Positions 16,608-25,743 of a DNA stretch of 64,000 nt are shown here, piece after piece (the first letter of the stretch is position 1; every line of letters starts with the position of its first letter). The notes beneath the pieces are model-generated. The model had not been told where the DNA came from and did not search any database. It worked only from the letters and a program-made list of their open reading frames with translations. The position numbers were made by a program, and so were the translations under genes. This stretch comes from Aurantiacibacter luteus (lineage in GTDB: Bacteria > Pseudomonadota > Alphaproteobacteria > Sphingomonadales > Sphingomonadaceae), in NCBI RefSeq assembly GCF_001010945.1, contig NZ_LBHB01000001.1:620001-684000 (forward strand), given 5' to 3'.

Positions 16608-19154
16608 ATGAGTGAAGCCACCATCGACGACAGCGAACGCGGCCTTGTCCGATTCACCCGCCGCATCCGCCGGGGCGGCGAAGGCGCGTGGGCGCGCGTG
16701 CGCGAGATGTGGCAGACGAAGCGCTGGTTCCGCCGCGCCGTCTACACGCTTGGCGCGGGCCTGCTGCTGTTCATCGTCGCCTTCATCTGGCTGACGAAGG
16801 ACCTGCCCGACGCAGAAACCCTGCTGGAATACGAGCCCAACCTGCCCAGCGTGGTGCGCGGCGCGGATGGCGAGATCGTCCACCGCTTCGAGCGCGAGCG
16901 CCGGGTGGAACTGCAGTTCCAGGATTTCCCCACCCAGCTCGTCAACGCCTATACCAGCGCCGAGGACGAGACCTTCTGGACCCACGGCGGCATCGATATC
17001 GGCGGCTTCACCGGCGCGGTGATCGACTACGTCTCCAAGCTCGGCTCGGGCGAGCGGGCCGTGGGCGGTTCGACCATCACCCAGCAGGTCGCCAAGAACA
17101 TCCTTGTCGGCAACGAGTACTCGATCACCCGCAAGCTGCGCGAGATGGTGCTAGCGACGCGCATCGAAGGTGTACTCGACAAGCGCGAGATCATTACGCT
17201 CTATCTCAATGAAATCCCGCTCGGCCGCCGCAGCTTCGGCGTGCAGGCGGCCGCCCGTGCCTATTTTAACAAGGACGTGGACGATCTGGAGCTGCAGGAG
17301 ATGGCCTTCCTCGCCGTCCTGCCGCGCGCGCCCGAAGTGCTCGGTCGCAGCGCCAACGCCGCGACCGCGCTCGACCGGCGCAACACCGTGCTCGACCAGA
17401 TGGAGGACAACGGCCACATCACCGTTGCCCAGCGCGATGCCGCCAAGGCCAAGCCGCTCGGCATCTTCCAGGGCCAGCGCGAGGAGCGCTCGGCGGACGC
17501 GGGCTATTTCTTCGAGGAGGTGCGTCGCCAGCTCATCTCCATGTATGGCGAGGAAGCCGAGGACGGGCCCGACAGCGTCTATGCCGGCGGGCTGTGGGTG
17601 CGCACCTCGCTCGATACCGAACTGCAGGATGCGGCGCGCAATTCCCTGCGCGCGGCGCTGCTGCGTTACCAGAGCGGGCGCGGGTGGAGCGGGCCGCTCG
17701 CCACGCTCAATCCCAACAATGGGAATCTCGCGCAACAGCTGGCAAGCTCCTATCTCTCGATCAGCTACGAGGACTGGCGCGTTGCCGTGGTGCTGGGCAC
17801 CAACGGCGGCGGCGCGGACATCGCCTTCGCCAACGGCGACACCGGGCGCCTGAACGGTATACCGAGCGCAATGGCGGCGGGCAACGTCATCGCGGTTTCC
17901 CCCAGCGGCAATGGCTGGCGGCTTGAAACCGTGCCTGAGATTTCGGGCGGCTTCCTCGCCATGCAGCCGACGACGGGCCGGGTGCTGGCGATGCAGGGCG
18001 GTTTCGATTCGCGCATCGGCGATTTCAACCGCGCCACCCAGGCGGAGCGTCAGCCGGGTTCGACCATCAAGCCCTTCGTCTATGCCGCCGGGCTCGACAA
18101 CGGTATGACGCCAGCCACCATCGTGCCGGACCGGCAGTACTGCTATTACCAAGGCGCCAACCTCGGCCAGAAATGCTTCACCAACTTCGGCGGCGGACGT
18201 GGCGGCGGCGAATATCCGATGCGCTACGGGCTCGAGCAGTCGAAGAACCTGATGACCATCCACATCGCGATGGAAAGCGGCATGGAGAGCGTCATCGACA
18301 CGTTCGAGCGCGCCGGGATCGTCGACGAGGGGCAGTACGAACCCTATCCCTCCTACGCGCTGGGCGCGGGCGACACGACGGTCGAACGCATGGTCGCCGC
18401 CTATTCGATGCTGGTGAACCACGGGCGGCTGAACGGGCCGACGCTGATAGACTTCATCCAGGACCGCGACGGCAAGGTGATCTGGCGCGCCGACCGGCGC
18501 GAATGCACCGGCTGCAACATGGACGAATGGGACGGCGGCCCCATGCCGCGCTTCGGCCCGACCGGCCGCCAGCAGCTCGATCCGCGCACCGCCTTCCAGG
18601 TCGTCCACATGCTCGAGGGCGTGGTCCAGCGCGGCACCGCCACGCGCCTGCGCGATCTCGACATTCCGCTGTTCGGCAAGACCGGCACCACCAACGGCCC
18701 GACCAACGCCTGGTTCGTGGGCGGATCGCCCGACATCGTGGCGGGCACCTATCTCGGCTTCGACCAGCCGCGCAATCTGGGCGGGTACGTGCAAGGCGGT
18801 AACACCGCCGCGCCGATCTTCAAGCAGTTCGTGCAGGAAACGCGCGATCACTGGAGCGGACGGCCCTTCGTCGCTCCGGCGGGCGTGCGCATGGTCCGCA
18901 TCGACCGGCGCAGCGGTCGCCGCACCTTCGATGGCTGGCCGAGCGAGGAGCCCACCAGCGCGGTCATCTGGGAAGCCTTCAAGCCCGATACCGAACCGCG
19001 CCGCGTGCAGCGGCAGGATGATGTCGACGCGCTGCGCAACCAGGTCATCGCCGGCTTGCGCCGGATCAGCCAGGGCAACCGCGCGCCCGCCCGCCGCACC
19101 ACCCCGGTCGCGCCGGACGAAGGGTTTGCCGAGGAGCAGGGCGGCATCTACTGA
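16608..19154 (+). CDS. mrcA: Penicillin-binding protein 1A (bifunctional murein synthase)
   Basis: An 848-residue class A PBP. A cytoplasmic N-terminus and one membrane helix (YTLGAGLLLFIVAFIWL, about residues 46-62) precede the glycosyltransferase domain. That domain has AEDETFWTHGGID and GGSTITQQVAKN. An OB-like insert follows. The transpeptidase domain has SxxK in QPGSTIKPFVYAAG, the SKN-type motif in LEQSKNLM, and KTGTTNGPTNAWFVG. The C-terminal tail is short and polar. I chose ATG 16608 (MSEATIDDSERG); an in-frame ATG at 16578 would add 10 residues without a better ribosome site. It lies downstream of the amidase, so the two wall enzymes may be coexpressed. Confidence 0.95.
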   Translation: MSEATIDDSERGLVRFTRRIRRGGEGAWARVREMWQTKRWFRRAVYTLGAGLLLFIVAFIWLTKDLPDAETLLEYEPNLPSVVRGADGEIVHRFERERRVELQFQDFPTQLVNAYTSAEDETFWTHGGIDIGGFTGAVIDYVSKLGSGERAVGGSTITQQVAKNILVGNEYSITRKLREMVLATRIEGVLDKREIITLYLNEIPLGRRSFGVQAAARAYFNKDVDDLELQEMAFLAVLPRAPEVLGRSANAATALDRRNTVLDQMEDNGHITVAQRDAAKAKPLGIFQGQREERSADAGYFFEEVRRQLISMYGEEAEDGPDSVYAGGLWVRTSLDTELQDAARNSLRAALLRYQSGRGWSGPLATLNPNNGNLAQQLASSYLSISYEDWRVAVVLGTNGGGADIAFANGDTGRLNGIPSAMAAGNVIAVSPSGNGWRLETVPEISGGFLAMQPTTGRVLAMQGGFDSRIGDFNRATQAERQPGSTIKPFVYAAGLDNGMTPATIVPDRQYCYYQGANLGQKCFTNFGGGRGGGEYPMRYGLEQSKNLMTIHIAMESGMESVIDTFERAGIVDEGQYEPYPSYALGAGDTTVERMVAAYSMLVNHGRLNGPTLIDFIQDRDGKVIWRADRRECTGCNMDEWDGGPMPRFGPTGRQQLDPRTAFQVVHMLEGVVQRGTATRLRDLDIPLFGKTGTTNGPTNAWFVGGSPDIVAGTYLGFDQPRNLGGYVQGGNTAAPIFKQFVQETRDHWSGRPFVAPAGVRMVRIDRRSGRRTFDGWPSEEPTSAVIWEAFKPDTEPRRVQRQDDVDALRNQVIAGLRRISQGNRAPARRTTPVAPDEGFAEEQGGIY

Positions 19155-19229
19155 TCGCCCGCGCTCGCCGCTTTCGCCGCGCCCGTCTTTGCGCTAGGCG
19201 CGCCGCTTCATTCTGACGGAGACTTTGCC

Positions 19230-20357
19230 ATGCGTGCCGAGGGGCAGGCCCATATCGACCGGATCGAAGCGGCGCTGGCGCTGGTCAGGAAGTCGCTCGA
19301 CTGGGAACGCGCGCTGCGTCGGCTCGACGAGCTCGATGCCCGCGTGCAGGACCCCGACCTTTGGAACGATCCCAAGCAGGCACAGGCCATCAGCCGCGAG
19401 CACAAGCAGTTGAAGGACGCGGTCGAGACCGTGCAGGCCATCGAGAGCGAGATGGGCGATGCGGTCGAGTTCGTCGATATGGGCGAGGCCGAGGGTGACG
19501 ACGACGTGGTCGCCGAAGGGCTCGCCAGCCTGAAGGCTCTTGCCGACCGGGCCGACCGCGACAAGGTCAACGCCTTGCTTTCTGGCGAGGCCGACGCCCA
19601 TGATACCTACCTTCAGATCAACGCGGGCGCGGGTGGCACAGAGAGCCAGGATTGGGCCGAGATGCTCATGCGGATGTACGCCCGCTGGGCCGAACGCCGT
19701 GGCTTCAAGGTGGAGACGGTGGAGTACGCCGCGGGCGAGCAGGCCGGAATCAAGAGCGCCACGCTGCTGATCAAGGGCGACAACGCCTATGGCTACGCCA
19801 AGACCGAGAGCGGCGTCCACCGTCTCGTCCGCATCAGCCCCTACGACAGCTCGGCGCGCCGCCACACCAGCTTCTCCAGCGTCTGGGTCTATCCGGTGAT
19901 CGACGACGACATTGACATCGAGATCAACCCGGCCGACCTCAAGATCGACACCTATCGCGCATCAGGCGCGGGCGGCCAGCACATCAACACGACGGACTCG
20001 GCGGTGCGCATCACCCACCAGCCGACCGGCATCGTCGTCGCCAGCCAGCACGATCGCAGCCAGCACAAGAACCGCGCCACGGCGATGAACATGCTCAAGG
20101 CCCGTTTGTTCGAGCGTGAGATGCAGATGCGAGAAGCGGTGGCCGCAGGCGAATATGCCGAGAAGACGGAGATCGGCTGGGGCCACCAGATCCGCAGCTA
20201 TGTCCTCCAGCCGTACCAGATGGTGAAGGACCTGCGCACCGGCACGACCAGCCCCACGCCGGGCGACGTGCTCGACGGCGAAATCGACGACTTCATCGCA
20301 GCAGCGCTGGCCCAGCGCGTAACTGGAGAGAGCGTCGAAGTGGAGGACGTGGAGTAA
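19230..20357 (+). CDS. prfB: Peptide chain release factor 2
   Basis: A 375-residue class I release factor. The peptidyl-transferase GGQ motif is in [18 protein letters not shown]. The codon-recognition tripeptide position reads [16 protein letters not shown], that is SPY where the classical RF2 motif is SPF. The frame is uninterrupted from [13 protein letters not shown], so the programmed +1 frameshift of E. coli prfB is absent. RF2 rather than RF1 is supported by the SPY/SPF-type tripeptide and the N-terminal phrase [14 protein letters not shown]. The ATG is 75 bases after the PBP1a stop. Confidence 0.95.
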   Translation: MRAEGQAHIDRIEAALALVRKSLDWERALRRLDELDARVQDPDLWNDPKQAQAISREHKQLKDAVETVQAIESEMGDAVEFVDMGEAEGDDDVVAEGLASLKALADRADRDKVNALLSGEADAHDTYLQINAGAGGTESQDWAEMLMRMYARWAERRGFKVETVEYAAGEQAGIKSATLLIKGDNAYGYAKTESGVHRLVRISPYDSSARRHTSFSSVWVYPVIDDDIDIEINPADLKIDTYRASGAGGQHINTTDSAVRITHQPTGIVVASQHDRSQHKNRATAMNMLKARLFEREMQMREAVAAGEYAEKTEIGWGHQIRSYVLQPYQMVKDLRTGTTSPTPGDVLDGEIDDFIAAALAQRVTGESVEVEDVE

Positions 20358-20371
20358 GGCGCTTTGCCTTA
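20355..20371 (+). terminator. Small hairpin just after prfB
   Basis: TAAGGC and GCCTTA form a 6-base stem around a GCTTT loop, starting at the prfB stop codon. No T-run follows, so it may be only a weak terminator or mRNA 3'-end structure. Confidence 0.25.
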
Positions 20372-20399
20372 TGCCGCATGGCTCGCTAGAGGCCGGGAC

Positions 20400-21218
20400 A
20401 TGAGGAGAGGGCCTATCATCCGCTTAGCCGTGGGGCTTGCGCTATGCGCGGGGCTGGCCGCTTGCGATGCGTCGGACGACAGCCGCCCGCCCAGCGCGCG
20501 CGATTTTCCGAGGGCCTATCGCCCCGTCTCCGAACTCGCGGGCAATGCCTTCTCCACCGAGCAGCAACGCGACGACCGGCGCGAGGCCGAGACCGTCATG
20601 GACCAGGCGGCGATCACCGAGGGCATGACCGTGGCCGATATCGGTGCTGGCGAGGGGTACTACACCGTGCGCCTCGCCGACCGGGTGGGTGACGAGGGCC
20701 GCGTGCTGGCGCAGGACATCGACGGCGCCGTGCTGCGCCGCCTCGGTAGCCGCGTGGAGCGCGAGCGGCACGATAATGTCTCGATCATCAGGGGCGACAT
20801 CGACGATCCGAAGCTGCCTCCCAACTCGTTCGACCGTATCTTCATGGTGCACATGTACCACGAGGTTACCGAGCCCTATGCCTTCCTCTGGAACATGCGC
20901 CCCGCGCTGCGCGAAGGCGGGCAGGTGATCGTGGTCGATGTCGACCGTCCGGCCGACCAGCACGGAATCAATCCCCAGCTTCTGTTTTGCGAATTCGAGC
21001 GGGTCGGCTATCGCCTCGTGGAATTCGTGCGAAAGCCCGAGATTGCAGGCTATTATGCGCAGTTCGAAGTCGCGGGAGAGCGACCCGATCCGCGCGATAT
21101 AGAACCCTGCGTGCAGCCGGGGAATGACTCAGAGACGCCGACCATTCCGCCTCCAGCCTTCGGGCCGGGCGCGGGGGACGGCCCAGCAAAGGTGAATGAT
21201 GGCGTTCAAGGGACTTAA
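20400..21218 (+). CDS. Lipoprotein with class I methyltransferase domain
   Basis: A 272-residue protein. The N-terminus MRRGPIIRLAVGLALCAGLAAC is a lipoprotein signal with lipobox LAAC. From about residue 60 it is a Rossmann methyltransferase: TVADIGAGEGYYTVRLADRVG (motif I), VLAQDID, IIRGDIDDPKLPPNSFDRIFMVHMYHEV, and ALREGGQVIVVDVDRP. The methyltransferase call is good. An exported SAM-dependent enzyme would lack its cofactor, so either the signal is not used or the domain has another job. ATG 20400 follows GAGG-like sequence. Its 3' end overlaps the next gene by about 20 bases. Confidence 0.75.
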   Translation: MRRGPIIRLAVGLALCAGLAACDASDDSRPPSARDFPRAYRPVSELAGNAFSTEQQRDDRREAETVMDQAAITEGMTVADIGAGEGYYTVRLADRVGDEGRVLAQDIDGAVLRRLGSRVERERHDNVSIIRGDIDDPKLPPNSFDRIFMVHMYHEVTEPYAFLWNMRPALREGGQVIVVDVDRPADQHGINPQLLFCEFERVGYRLVEFVRKPEIAGYYAQFEVAGERPDPRDIEPCVQPGNDSETPTIPPPAFGPGAGDGPAKVNDGVQGT

Positions 21219-22605
21219 GCCGGTCATGTATGGCGGCCGCGAGGTGTGGCCGCTGGTCGAGGGTGGCAAGGGCGTTTCGGCCACCAACGGCATCAGCTCG
21301 GGCCACTGGGCGGCCGCGGGCGGCATCGGCACGGTCAGCGCGGTCAACGCCGACAGCTACGATTCCGACGGCAATCCCATCCCCCAGGTCTATCCGCAGG
21401 CGACGCGTGTCGAGCGGTTCGAGCAGCTCGTCCGCTACGCCATCGACGGCGCGACCACGCAGGTGAAGATCGCCCACGAGATCGCCGGCGGCAAGGGCGC
21501 GATCAACATCAACGTCCTGTGGGAAATGGGCGGCGCGCAGCAGGTGCTCGAAGGCGTGCTGGAGAACTGCCCGGGCATGATCACCGGCGTCACCTGCGGC
21601 GCAGGGATGCCCTACAAGCTGGCAGAGATCGCCCAGCGCTTCAAGGTCCAGTACCTGCCGATCGTCAGTTCGGCCCGTGCTTTCCGCGCGCTGTGGAAGC
21701 GCAGCTATTCCAAGGTGCCGGACCTGATGGCCGCGGTGGTCTATGAAGACCCGTGGCTGGCGGGCGGCCACAACGGCCTCTCCAACGCCGAGGACCCGCG
21801 CCAGCCGCAGGACCCGTACCCGCGCGTCGCCGAACTGCGCGCCACCATGCGGGCCGAGGGCGTTTCCGAGGAAACCGCGATCGTCATGGCGGGCGGCGTC
21901 TGGTTCCTGCGCGAATGGGAGAACTGGATCGACAATCCGGAAATCGGCAAGGTCATGTTCCAGTTCGGCACCCGACCGCTGTTGACAGAGGAAAGCCCGA
22001 TCCCGCAGGTTTGGAAGGACATGCTGCGCACCGTCGAGCCGGGCGACGTGCTGCTGCACAAGTTCTCGCCCACCGGATTTTATTCCAGCGCGGTGAAGAC
22101 CCCGTTCCTTTACGACCTGATGCACCGGTCCGAGCGCCAGATCCCGATCTTCAAGCGCGACGAGGAAGAAGGCACAATCCCGCTCTCCGACCACGGCAAG
22201 GCCAAGTATTTCTTCGTCCACCCCGGCGACCAGCGCAAGGCGCTGGCCTGGATGCACGAAGGCTTCACCGAGGCGCTCAAGACGCCGGATGATACCGTCG
22301 TGTTCGTCACCCCCGAAAGCGCCGAGCAGATCCGTGCCGACCAGCAGAACTGCATGGGCTGCCTGTCGCACTGCCAGTTCTCAAGCTGGAAGGACCACGA
22401 CAACCACACCACCGGGCGACTGGCCGATCCGCGCAGCTTCTGCATCCAGAAGACCCTGCAAGACATCGCCCACGGCGGCGATCCGGACGAAAACCTCGCC
22501 TTCGCTGGCCACGCAGCCTATCGCTTCAAGCAGGACCCGTTCTATTCCAACAACTTCACGCCGTCGGTGAAGCAGCTGGTCGAGCGCATCCTGACGGGGG
22601 ACTAG
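21199..22605 (+). CDS. Nitronate monooxygenase family flavoprotein with C-terminal Cys cluster
   Basis: A 468-residue protein related to 2-nitropropane dioxygenase/nitronate monooxygenase, an FMN TIM-barrel oxidoreductase. Visible phrases are GISSGHWAAAGGIGTVSAVN at the N-terminus, GMITGVTCGAGMPYKLAE, YLPIVSSARAFRALW and GVWFLREW. It is longer than typical members of about 320-350 residues. The extra C-terminal part has Cys385, Cys388 and Cys392 (NCMGCLSHC) and Cys415, which could bind a metal or iron-sulfur cluster. I chose ATG 21199 because AAGGTG lies 5 bases upstream; an ATG directly before it (21196) adds one Met. The true substrate is not shown. Confidence 0.78.
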   Translation: MAFKGLKPVMYGGREVWPLVEGGKGVSATNGISSGHWAAAGGIGTVSAVNADSYDSDGNPIPQVYPQATRVERFEQLVRYAIDGATTQVKIAHEIAGGKGAININVLWEMGGAQQVLEGVLENCPGMITGVTCGAGMPYKLAEIAQRFKVQYLPIVSSARAFRALWKRSYSKVPDLMAAVVYEDPWLAGGHNGLSNAEDPRQPQDPYPRVAELRATMRAEGVSEETAIVMAGGVWFLREWENWIDNPEIGKVMFQFGTRPLLTEESPIPQVWKDMLRTVEPGDVLLHKFSPTGFYSSAVKTPFLYDLMHRSERQIPIFKRDEEEGTIPLSDHGKAKYFFVHPGDQRKALAWMHEGFTEALKTPDDTVVFVTPESAEQIRADQQNCMGCLSHCQFSSWKDHDNHTTGRLADPRSFCIQKTLQDIAHGGDPDENLAFAGHAAYRFKQDPFYSNNFTPSVKQLVERILTGD

Positions 22606-22961
22606 GCTTCGGCGATCAGCCTCTGGCGCAGGGCATTCACGCTGGCGAGCCGCGCCACGTCGAGCGGGGCGGCGAGGCGCAGGCCGAAGGTGTCACCGTC
22701 GATCCAGCGGATTTCCCCGCGCAGGGTGTCCCCGCTCGCCAGCACGATCGTCACATCCTCGCCGATGTCCGCCATCAGTGCGGTCGCCTCGCCGCCGAGG
22801 CCGAACTGCGAGATGTCGCGCACAGTGATAGGCTGCTCGCCAGAGTAGCTGCCCTGCATCCGGGCGGCGACGCAGATGCGGGCGCGGGCCTCGCGCGGGC
22901 GGGGAGACGTGGGCGGGGGCTGCGCGCCGGGCGCCATGGCAATTCTCGTACTGGTGGACAT
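22602..22961 (-). CDS. PilZ domain protein
   Basis: A 119-residue single-domain PilZ-like protein, a possible cyclic-di-GMP receptor. The binding signature is present: an arginine-rich RxxxR stretch (REARARICVAAR) and DISQFGLGGE for the D/N-x-S-x-x-G motif. A beta-rich body follows (EDVTIVLASGDTLRGEIRWIDGDTFGLRL). The start may be ATG 22961 or ATG 22937; both are in frame, and neither ribosome site decides. Its stop overlaps the stop of the convergent flavoprotein. No motility or polymer gene is adjacent, so its target is unknown. Confidence 0.75.
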   Translation of the reverse strand: MSTSTRIAMAPGAQPPPTSPRPREARARICVAARMQGSYSGEQPITVRDISQFGLGGEATALMADIGEDVTIVLASGDTLRGEIRWIDGDTFGLRLAAPLDVARLASVNALRQRLIAEA

Positions 22962-23038
22962 GCCTTCCGATGCCTATCCTGCATCGGTTTCGACCCCTGT
23001 CTCGACGCACTAGGGGTTTGCCACTAGTCGGAGCCGCC

Positions 23039-23743
23039 ATGAACCTGTCCGACGCCAAGCCGCCGCCGCTTCGCCGTTACATGGGCGAACTGCTGTCTTT
23101 TCCGCGCATCGTCTTCAACCCGCTGCGCCGGGCGCGAGCTGGCGAGGACGTGGGAAAAGGCCGGCCGGCGCTGGTGATCCCCGGACTGACGACCAGCGAT
23201 ATCTCCACCACGCTGCTGCGGCGCACGCTGGCGGCGCGCGGGTTCGTGCCGGAGGGCTGGGGGCTGGGCGTGAACACCGGCGCCGATCCGGCCAAGCTGC
23301 GCCGCCTCGAAGCGCGCATCAAGACCTTGCACCGCGAGCATGGCAAGCCGGTGCTGCTGGTCGGATGGAGCCTTGGCGGCCTTTACGCCCGCGTGCTGGC
23401 CCACCGGATACCCGAGCACCTTGCGATGGTCGTCACCGTCGCCAGCCCCTTCGCGGGCGACCGGCGGGCCAACAACGCATGGCGCATCTACGAGCGGCTG
23501 AACGACCACAAGGTCGACGATCCGCCCTTCGCCGAGGTCATCGAGGACAAGCCGCCGGTGCCCACCATCGCCGTGTGGTCGGCGGTGGACGGCATAGTCG
23601 CTCCCGAATGCTGCTGCGGCGAGGATCACATGAGCGACCACCGCCTGCGGATCGACGCGCCCCATTTCGCCATCGGCACCTCGCGCCGGGCGATCGAGCA
23701 AATCATCGGCAAGATCGCCGAGGTGGAGGGCGGCAGGTTCTAG
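23039..23743 (+). CDS. Alpha/beta hydrolase (lipase-like)
   Basis: A 234-residue alpha/beta hydrolase. The oxyanion-hole region is ALVIPGLTTSD, the nucleophile elbow is VGWSLGGLYAR (GxSxG), an acidic residue lies in AVWSAVDGIV, and the catalytic His is probably in DAPHFAIG. No signal peptide is seen, so it is probably cytoplasmic. ATG 23039 has GGAG 6 bases upstream; an earlier in-frame ATG at 22970 would add 23 unlikely residues. An unusual ECCCGEDH cluster near the C-terminus sits where some lipase-like relatives hold metal or disulfides. Substrate unknown. Confidence 0.78.
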   Translation: MNLSDAKPPPLRRYMGELLSFPRIVFNPLRRARAGEDVGKGRPALVIPGLTTSDISTTLLRRTLAARGFVPEGWGLGVNTGADPAKLRRLEARIKTLHREHGKPVLLVGWSLGGLYARVLAHRIPEHLAMVVTVASPFAGDRRANNAWRIYERLNDHKVDDPPFAEVIEDKPPVPTIAVWSAVDGIVAPECCCGEDHMSDHRLRIDAPHFAIGTSRRAIEQIIGKIAEVEGGRF

Positions 23744-23747
23744 CGCG

Positions 23748-25079
23748 TCAGTCGAATTGCCAAGCCCGCTCGCCGTGGCTGGTGAGGTCGAGGCCCTGCA
23801 CTTCCTCGTCCTCGCTGACGCGCATCGGCATGAACAGGCTGATGCCGACCGCCAGCACCGCGGTGACCACCGCCGAATAGAGCGCCGTCGCGCCCACGCC
23901 GAGCGCCTGCGCCGCCAGCGAGCCGGCCATGCTGCCAGCCATCGTCGAACCATCGTAACCGATGCCGCCGAACATCTCGGAGGCAAAGACCGCGAGCAGC
24001 AGGGTACCGAGCATCCCGCCAACGCCGTGGACCGCGAAGACATCGAGCGAATCGTCGATCCGCCACCGGACCTTGACCAGCGTAATGGCGCCGAAGCACA
24101 CCAGGGCCCCTGCGAGGCCGAGCAGTATTGCCCCGCCGGGCGAGACGTAGAGCGCGGCCGGAGTGATCGTGGCGAGACCGGCGATGGCGCCGGTGGCGAA
24201 ACCTATGGTGGTCGGCTTGCCGAACCTGATCTTCTCCACCAGCAGCCACGCAAGGGCGGCGGTGGCGGCGGCGACATGGGTGTTGATGATGGCGGTGGAG
24301 GCATCGTCGCCGGCGGTCAGCGCGCTGCCGCCGTTGAAGCCGAACCAGCCGACCCACAGCAGCATGGCGCCCAGCATCGTCAGACCCGGCGCGTGCGGGA
24401 GGAGCGCGGCGGACGGGAAGCCTTGCCGCTTGCCCAGCAGCAGCGCCACGACCAGCGCCGAAACGCCGGCCGTGGTGTGGACGACGAGTCCGCCCGCGAA
24501 GTCGCGCACGCCCAGGCCCGCCATCCAGCCGCCACCCCAGATCCAGTGCGCAGCCGGCGCGTAGACCAGCAGGCCCCATGCGCCGGTAAAGGCCATGACC
24601 CAGCCGAACCGCGCCCGGTCGACCCAGGCACCGACCATGAGCGCCGGGGTAATCGCGGCAAAGGTCAACTGGAACAGCGCAAAGGTGCTTTCCGGCAGGG
24701 TGGTGCCGTCGCGGTAGGCGGTGAGGTCGATCATCATCCACTTCTGCCCGCCGCCGAGCCAGCCGCCGACGCTGTCCCCGTAGGCGAGGGTGTAGCCGAC
24801 CACGACCCACAACACCGAGGCGAGGCCCGCCACCGCGCCCACCTGCAACAGCACCGAGAGGAAGTTCTTGCCGCGCACCAGCCCGCCGTAGAACAGGCCG
24901 AGGCCGGGCAAGGTCATCAGCAGGACCAGCGCGCTGGAAACGAGGATCCACGCCGCATCGCCGCCGTAGAGCGCGGGATCGACGGTCTCCGCCCCCATCG
25001 GTTGCGCCAGTGCCGGACCGGGCGTGGCGACCAGTGAAACGGCGGCCAGCATTGCGGCCGCGGCGAACTTGCGAGACAT
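23748..25079 (-). CDS. amtB: Ammonium transporter
   Basis: A 443-residue Amt/MEP/Rh channel. A signal peptide (ends GPALAQ) is followed by about 11 membrane segments. Signature stretches include GLGLFYGGLVRGKN, DFAGGLVVHTTAG with the first pore His, and DVFAVHGVGGMLGTLL with the second. The C-terminal cytoplasmic tail ends DEEVQGLDLTSHGERAWQFD, as in family members controlled by GlnK. I chose ATG 25079 because GGAGGG lies about 6 bases upstream. No glnK (PII) gene is next to it, unlike the usual glnK-amtB pair. Confidence 0.95.
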   Translation of the reverse strand: MSRKFAAAAMLAAVSLVATPGPALAQPMGAETVDPALYGGDAAWILVSSALVLLMTLPGLGLFYGGLVRGKNFLSVLLQVGAVAGLASVLWVVVGYTLAYGDSVGGWLGGGQKWMMIDLTAYRDGTTLPESTFALFQLTFAAITPALMVGAWVDRARFGWVMAFTGAWGLLVYAPAAHWIWGGGWMAGLGVRDFAGGLVVHTTAGVSALVVALLLGKRQGFPSAALLPHAPGLTMLGAMLLWVGWFGFNGGSALTAGDDASTAIINTHVAAATAALAWLLVEKIRFGKPTTIGFATGAIAGLATITPAALYVSPGGAILLGLAGALVCFGAITLVKVRWRIDDSLDVFAVHGVGGMLGTLLLAVFASEMFGGIGYDGSTMAGSMAGSLAAQALGVGATALYSAVVTAVLAVGISLFMPMRVSEDEEVQGLDLTSHGERAWQFD

Positions 25080-25209
25080 GGTCAACCCTCCGGCGCGGCG
25101 CATCCCTGTCGGCGCCGCCTAGACCGCGCTGTGTAAGAGCGAATCCCCGTACGGGGCAAGGCGCATTGAACGGTTGCAGCGACTCCGCGCGGCGGCCTAG
25201 GCCTGCACC

Positions 25210-25677
25210 ATGTCGCGCCTTGCTTCGATTGCCGTTCTTGCAGCCCTGCTGTCGCCCGCAACGCTGGCGGCACAGGAGGTCGAACTGCCCTATTGGGCGA
25301 GCATTTCCGCCGAGGAAGCCCGGATGCGCACCGGGCCGGCCGACCAGTATCCGATCGAGTGGGTCTACCACCGCCCCGGCCTGCCGGTGAAGGTCGTGCG
25401 CTTCCACCAGGGCTGGCGACTGATCGAGGAGCCCGATGGCACGCGCGGGTGGATGTTCAACTCGCTGCTCAGCCGCCAGCGCACCGCCATAGTCGTGGGC
25501 GAAGGGCTGGCACCGATGCGCTCCGGCCCCTCTTCCTCCGCTTCGCTCAGGTGGAACCTTGAGCCGGGTGTGGTCGGAGATCTCGGCGAATGCGATGCGG
25601 GCTGGTGCACGCTCGACGTGGAGGGCCACCGCGGTTTCGTCGAGGAAGCGCGGCTTTGGGGAGCGGGTGAGCCCTGA
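25210..25677 (+). CDS. Secreted bacterial SH3-like domain protein
   Basis: A 155-residue exported protein with a signal peptide ending ATLAAQ. The mature part has two SH3-like repeats: EEARMRTGPADQYPIEWVYHRPGLPVKVV, then IVVGEGLAPMRSGPSSSASLRWNLEPGVVG with WCTLDVEGHRGFV. The first includes the typical W-R-L-I-E/GTRGWM strand. Such proteins bind periplasmic or wall ligands; relatives are sometimes mislabelled aspartyl-tRNA synthetase. Single gene between divergent amtB and convergent lipoprotein. The function is not known. Confidence 0.8.
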   Translation: MSRLASIAVLAALLSPATLAAQEVELPYWASISAEEARMRTGPADQYPIEWVYHRPGLPVKVVRFHQGWRLIEEPDGTRGWMFNSLLSRQRTAIVVGEGLAPMRSGPSSSASLRWNLEPGVVGDLGECDAGWCTLDVEGHRGFVEEARLWGAGEP

Positions 25678-25692
25678 TCGCCTGACGCGAAA

Positions 25693-25716
25693 AAGGGCGA
25701 CCCATGGGCCGCCCTT
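25693..25716 (-). terminator. Rho-independent terminator of the small lipoprotein gene
   Basis: AAGGGCG (25693-25699) and CGCCCTT (25710-25716) form a 7-base stem with a 10-base loop. On the minus strand the stem is followed by further T residues, the classic pattern. On the plus strand it could also end the SH3 protein gene, but without a T-run. Confidence 0.75.
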
Positions 25717-25743
25717 GATAGTCCCTTGCGCTAAAGCAGTAGC

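Noticed and set aside
19155-19229. Possible prfB upstream short frame with programmed frameshift
   Set aside because: The RF2 frame is uninterrupted from the ATG at 19230, and its N-terminus aligns in length with full RF2 without a shift.
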